Assembly: GCA_019894655.1 (NCBI GenBank)
Contig: JAGXNZ010000113.1
Location: 1 to 5,129, forward strand
From: Promethearchaeota archaeon
Lineage (GTDB): Archaea > Asgardarchaeota > Lokiarchaeia > Sigynarchaeales > SOKP01
Reading direction: 5' to 3'
Length of the DNA stretch: 5,129 nt
Position 1 is the first letter of the stretch. The number at the start of each line of letters is the position of its first letter. The notes beneath the pieces were generated by a model that was given only the letters and a program-made list of their open reading frames with translations, was not told the DNA's origin and did not search any database. The position numbers and the translations under genes are program-made. Shown here in pieces: positions 4,610 through 5,129 of the stretch.

Positions 4610-5129
4610 ATGATGAGTTCATGGATTTTTAAGGTGATCGTTGCTGGAGCTGGTGGTGTAGGAAAAACCGCAATGGTAACTCGGTATTGTACCGGTAAAT
4701 TTAAAGAAGGTTATAAAATGACTATAGGTGCGGGATTTCATACTAAATCAGAAATACTAGACACAGGTGAATCTGTAAAAATGCAATTATGGGACTTTGC
4801 TGGAGAAAAAAGATTCCGAGAACTCTTGCCAGATTATTGCAAAGGCGCAAGTGGAGGATTAATCTGTTTTGATATCACGGATTACGACACATTTCGAGAC
4901 ATTCCAATATGGCTGAAAATAATTCGCCAAAAAGCAGGTTTTGTGCCAATTATATTAATGGGGATGAAGTGGGACCTGTCAAATCACGAAGTCGACTTCG
5001 ACATCGCAAACGATTACGCTCAAAAAGCTAAATGCAATCAATGCGTTTTCACCTCATCTAAAGAAAGTATAAACGTAAACGAATCGTTTCAAGCCATGGC
5101 AAAATGGCTCATATTTTACGCCAACCAAG
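4610..5129 (+). CDS. Ras/Rab-like small GTPase, 3' end outside the window
   Basis: The 173 visible residues cover nearly a whole Ras-superfamily G domain and run off the right edge without a stop. The order is P-loop GAGGVGKT (13-20, G1), switch I Thr38 in KMTIG (G2), WDFAGEKRF (61-69, G3), MGMKWDL (117-123, G4) and TSSK (148-151, G5), followed by a helix. The pattern WD-x-AG-x-x-RFR closest to switch II is Rab-like. Such GTPases act as molecular switches in eukaryotic trafficking and are strongly expanded in Asgard archaea, where targets are mostly unknown. Two positions are unusual. The catalytic Gln (Ras Q61) is Glu66, and the guanine-contacting Asn of NKxD (Ras N116) is Met119, so hydrolysis and nucleotide specificity may be altered. 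Two consecutive ATG codons (4610, 4613) are possible starts, with no Shine-Dalgarno. No C-terminal lipidation motif can be judged. Confidence 0.95.
   Translation, partial: MMSSWIFKVIVAGAGGVGKTAMVTRYCTGKFKEGYKMTIGAGFHTKSEILDTGESVKMQLWDFAGEKRFRELLPDYCKGASGGLICFDITDYDTFRDIPIWLKIIRQKAGFVPIILMGMKWDLSNHEVDFDIANDYAQKAKCNQCVFTSSKESINVNESFQAMAKWLIFYANQ

Overview
The window is AT-rich archaeal DNA, and its gene content points to an Asgard archaeon, most likely a low-GC Lokiarchaeia-type lineage (inferred from content, not from a marker gene). The evidence is a Rab/Ras-type small GTPase next to an archaeal-type SUI1/aIF1 with an N-terminal zinc knuckle, a large RPA1-like protein with several OB folds, a RING-like zinc-finger protein, and start regions with TATA-like boxes but few good Shine-Dalgarno sites.

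Layout from left to right. A 176-aa protein with a C-terminal RING-like zinc finger (+) converges on a HisA-related TIM-barrel protein (-), and the two stop codons overlap in the four bases TTAA. A short AT-rich divergent region then leads to a roughly 570-aa replication protein A homologue (+). Behind it lie a perfect 14-bp palindrome and the first 85 codons of a PfkB-family sugar kinase (+) that stops before the catalytic half. This remnant converges on an unrecognised 147-aa beta-rich protein (-). Upstream of that gene, on the same strand, is an aIF1/SUI1 gene (-). A roughly 200-bp AT-rich divergent region with a TATA box and a direct repeat separates it from a small GTPase (+) that runs off the right edge.

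The genes are mostly single transcription units that alternate in strand, so there is no obvious shared pathway. Themes present are single-stranded DNA handling (RPA), translation initiation (aIF1), eukaryote-like signalling or membrane regulation (small GTPase, possibly the RING-like protein) and small-molecule metabolism (HisA-like, dead kinase). The aIF1 and RPA proteins carry zinc knuckles with identical spacing (C-x2-C-x6-C-x-C).

The most notable observation is the aIF1 gene. Its reading frame contains no ATG, GTG or TTG codon at all. Either it starts at an ATT whose first-residue position fits the family, overlapping the stop of a five-codon GTG mini-ORF that carries an AAGGAG motif, or the five-A run upstream hides a frameshift (programmed, or a sequence error). 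An AUU start on a start-codon-discriminating factor would parallel the known AUU autoregulation of bacterial infC and the poor-context autoregulation of eukaryotic eIF1.
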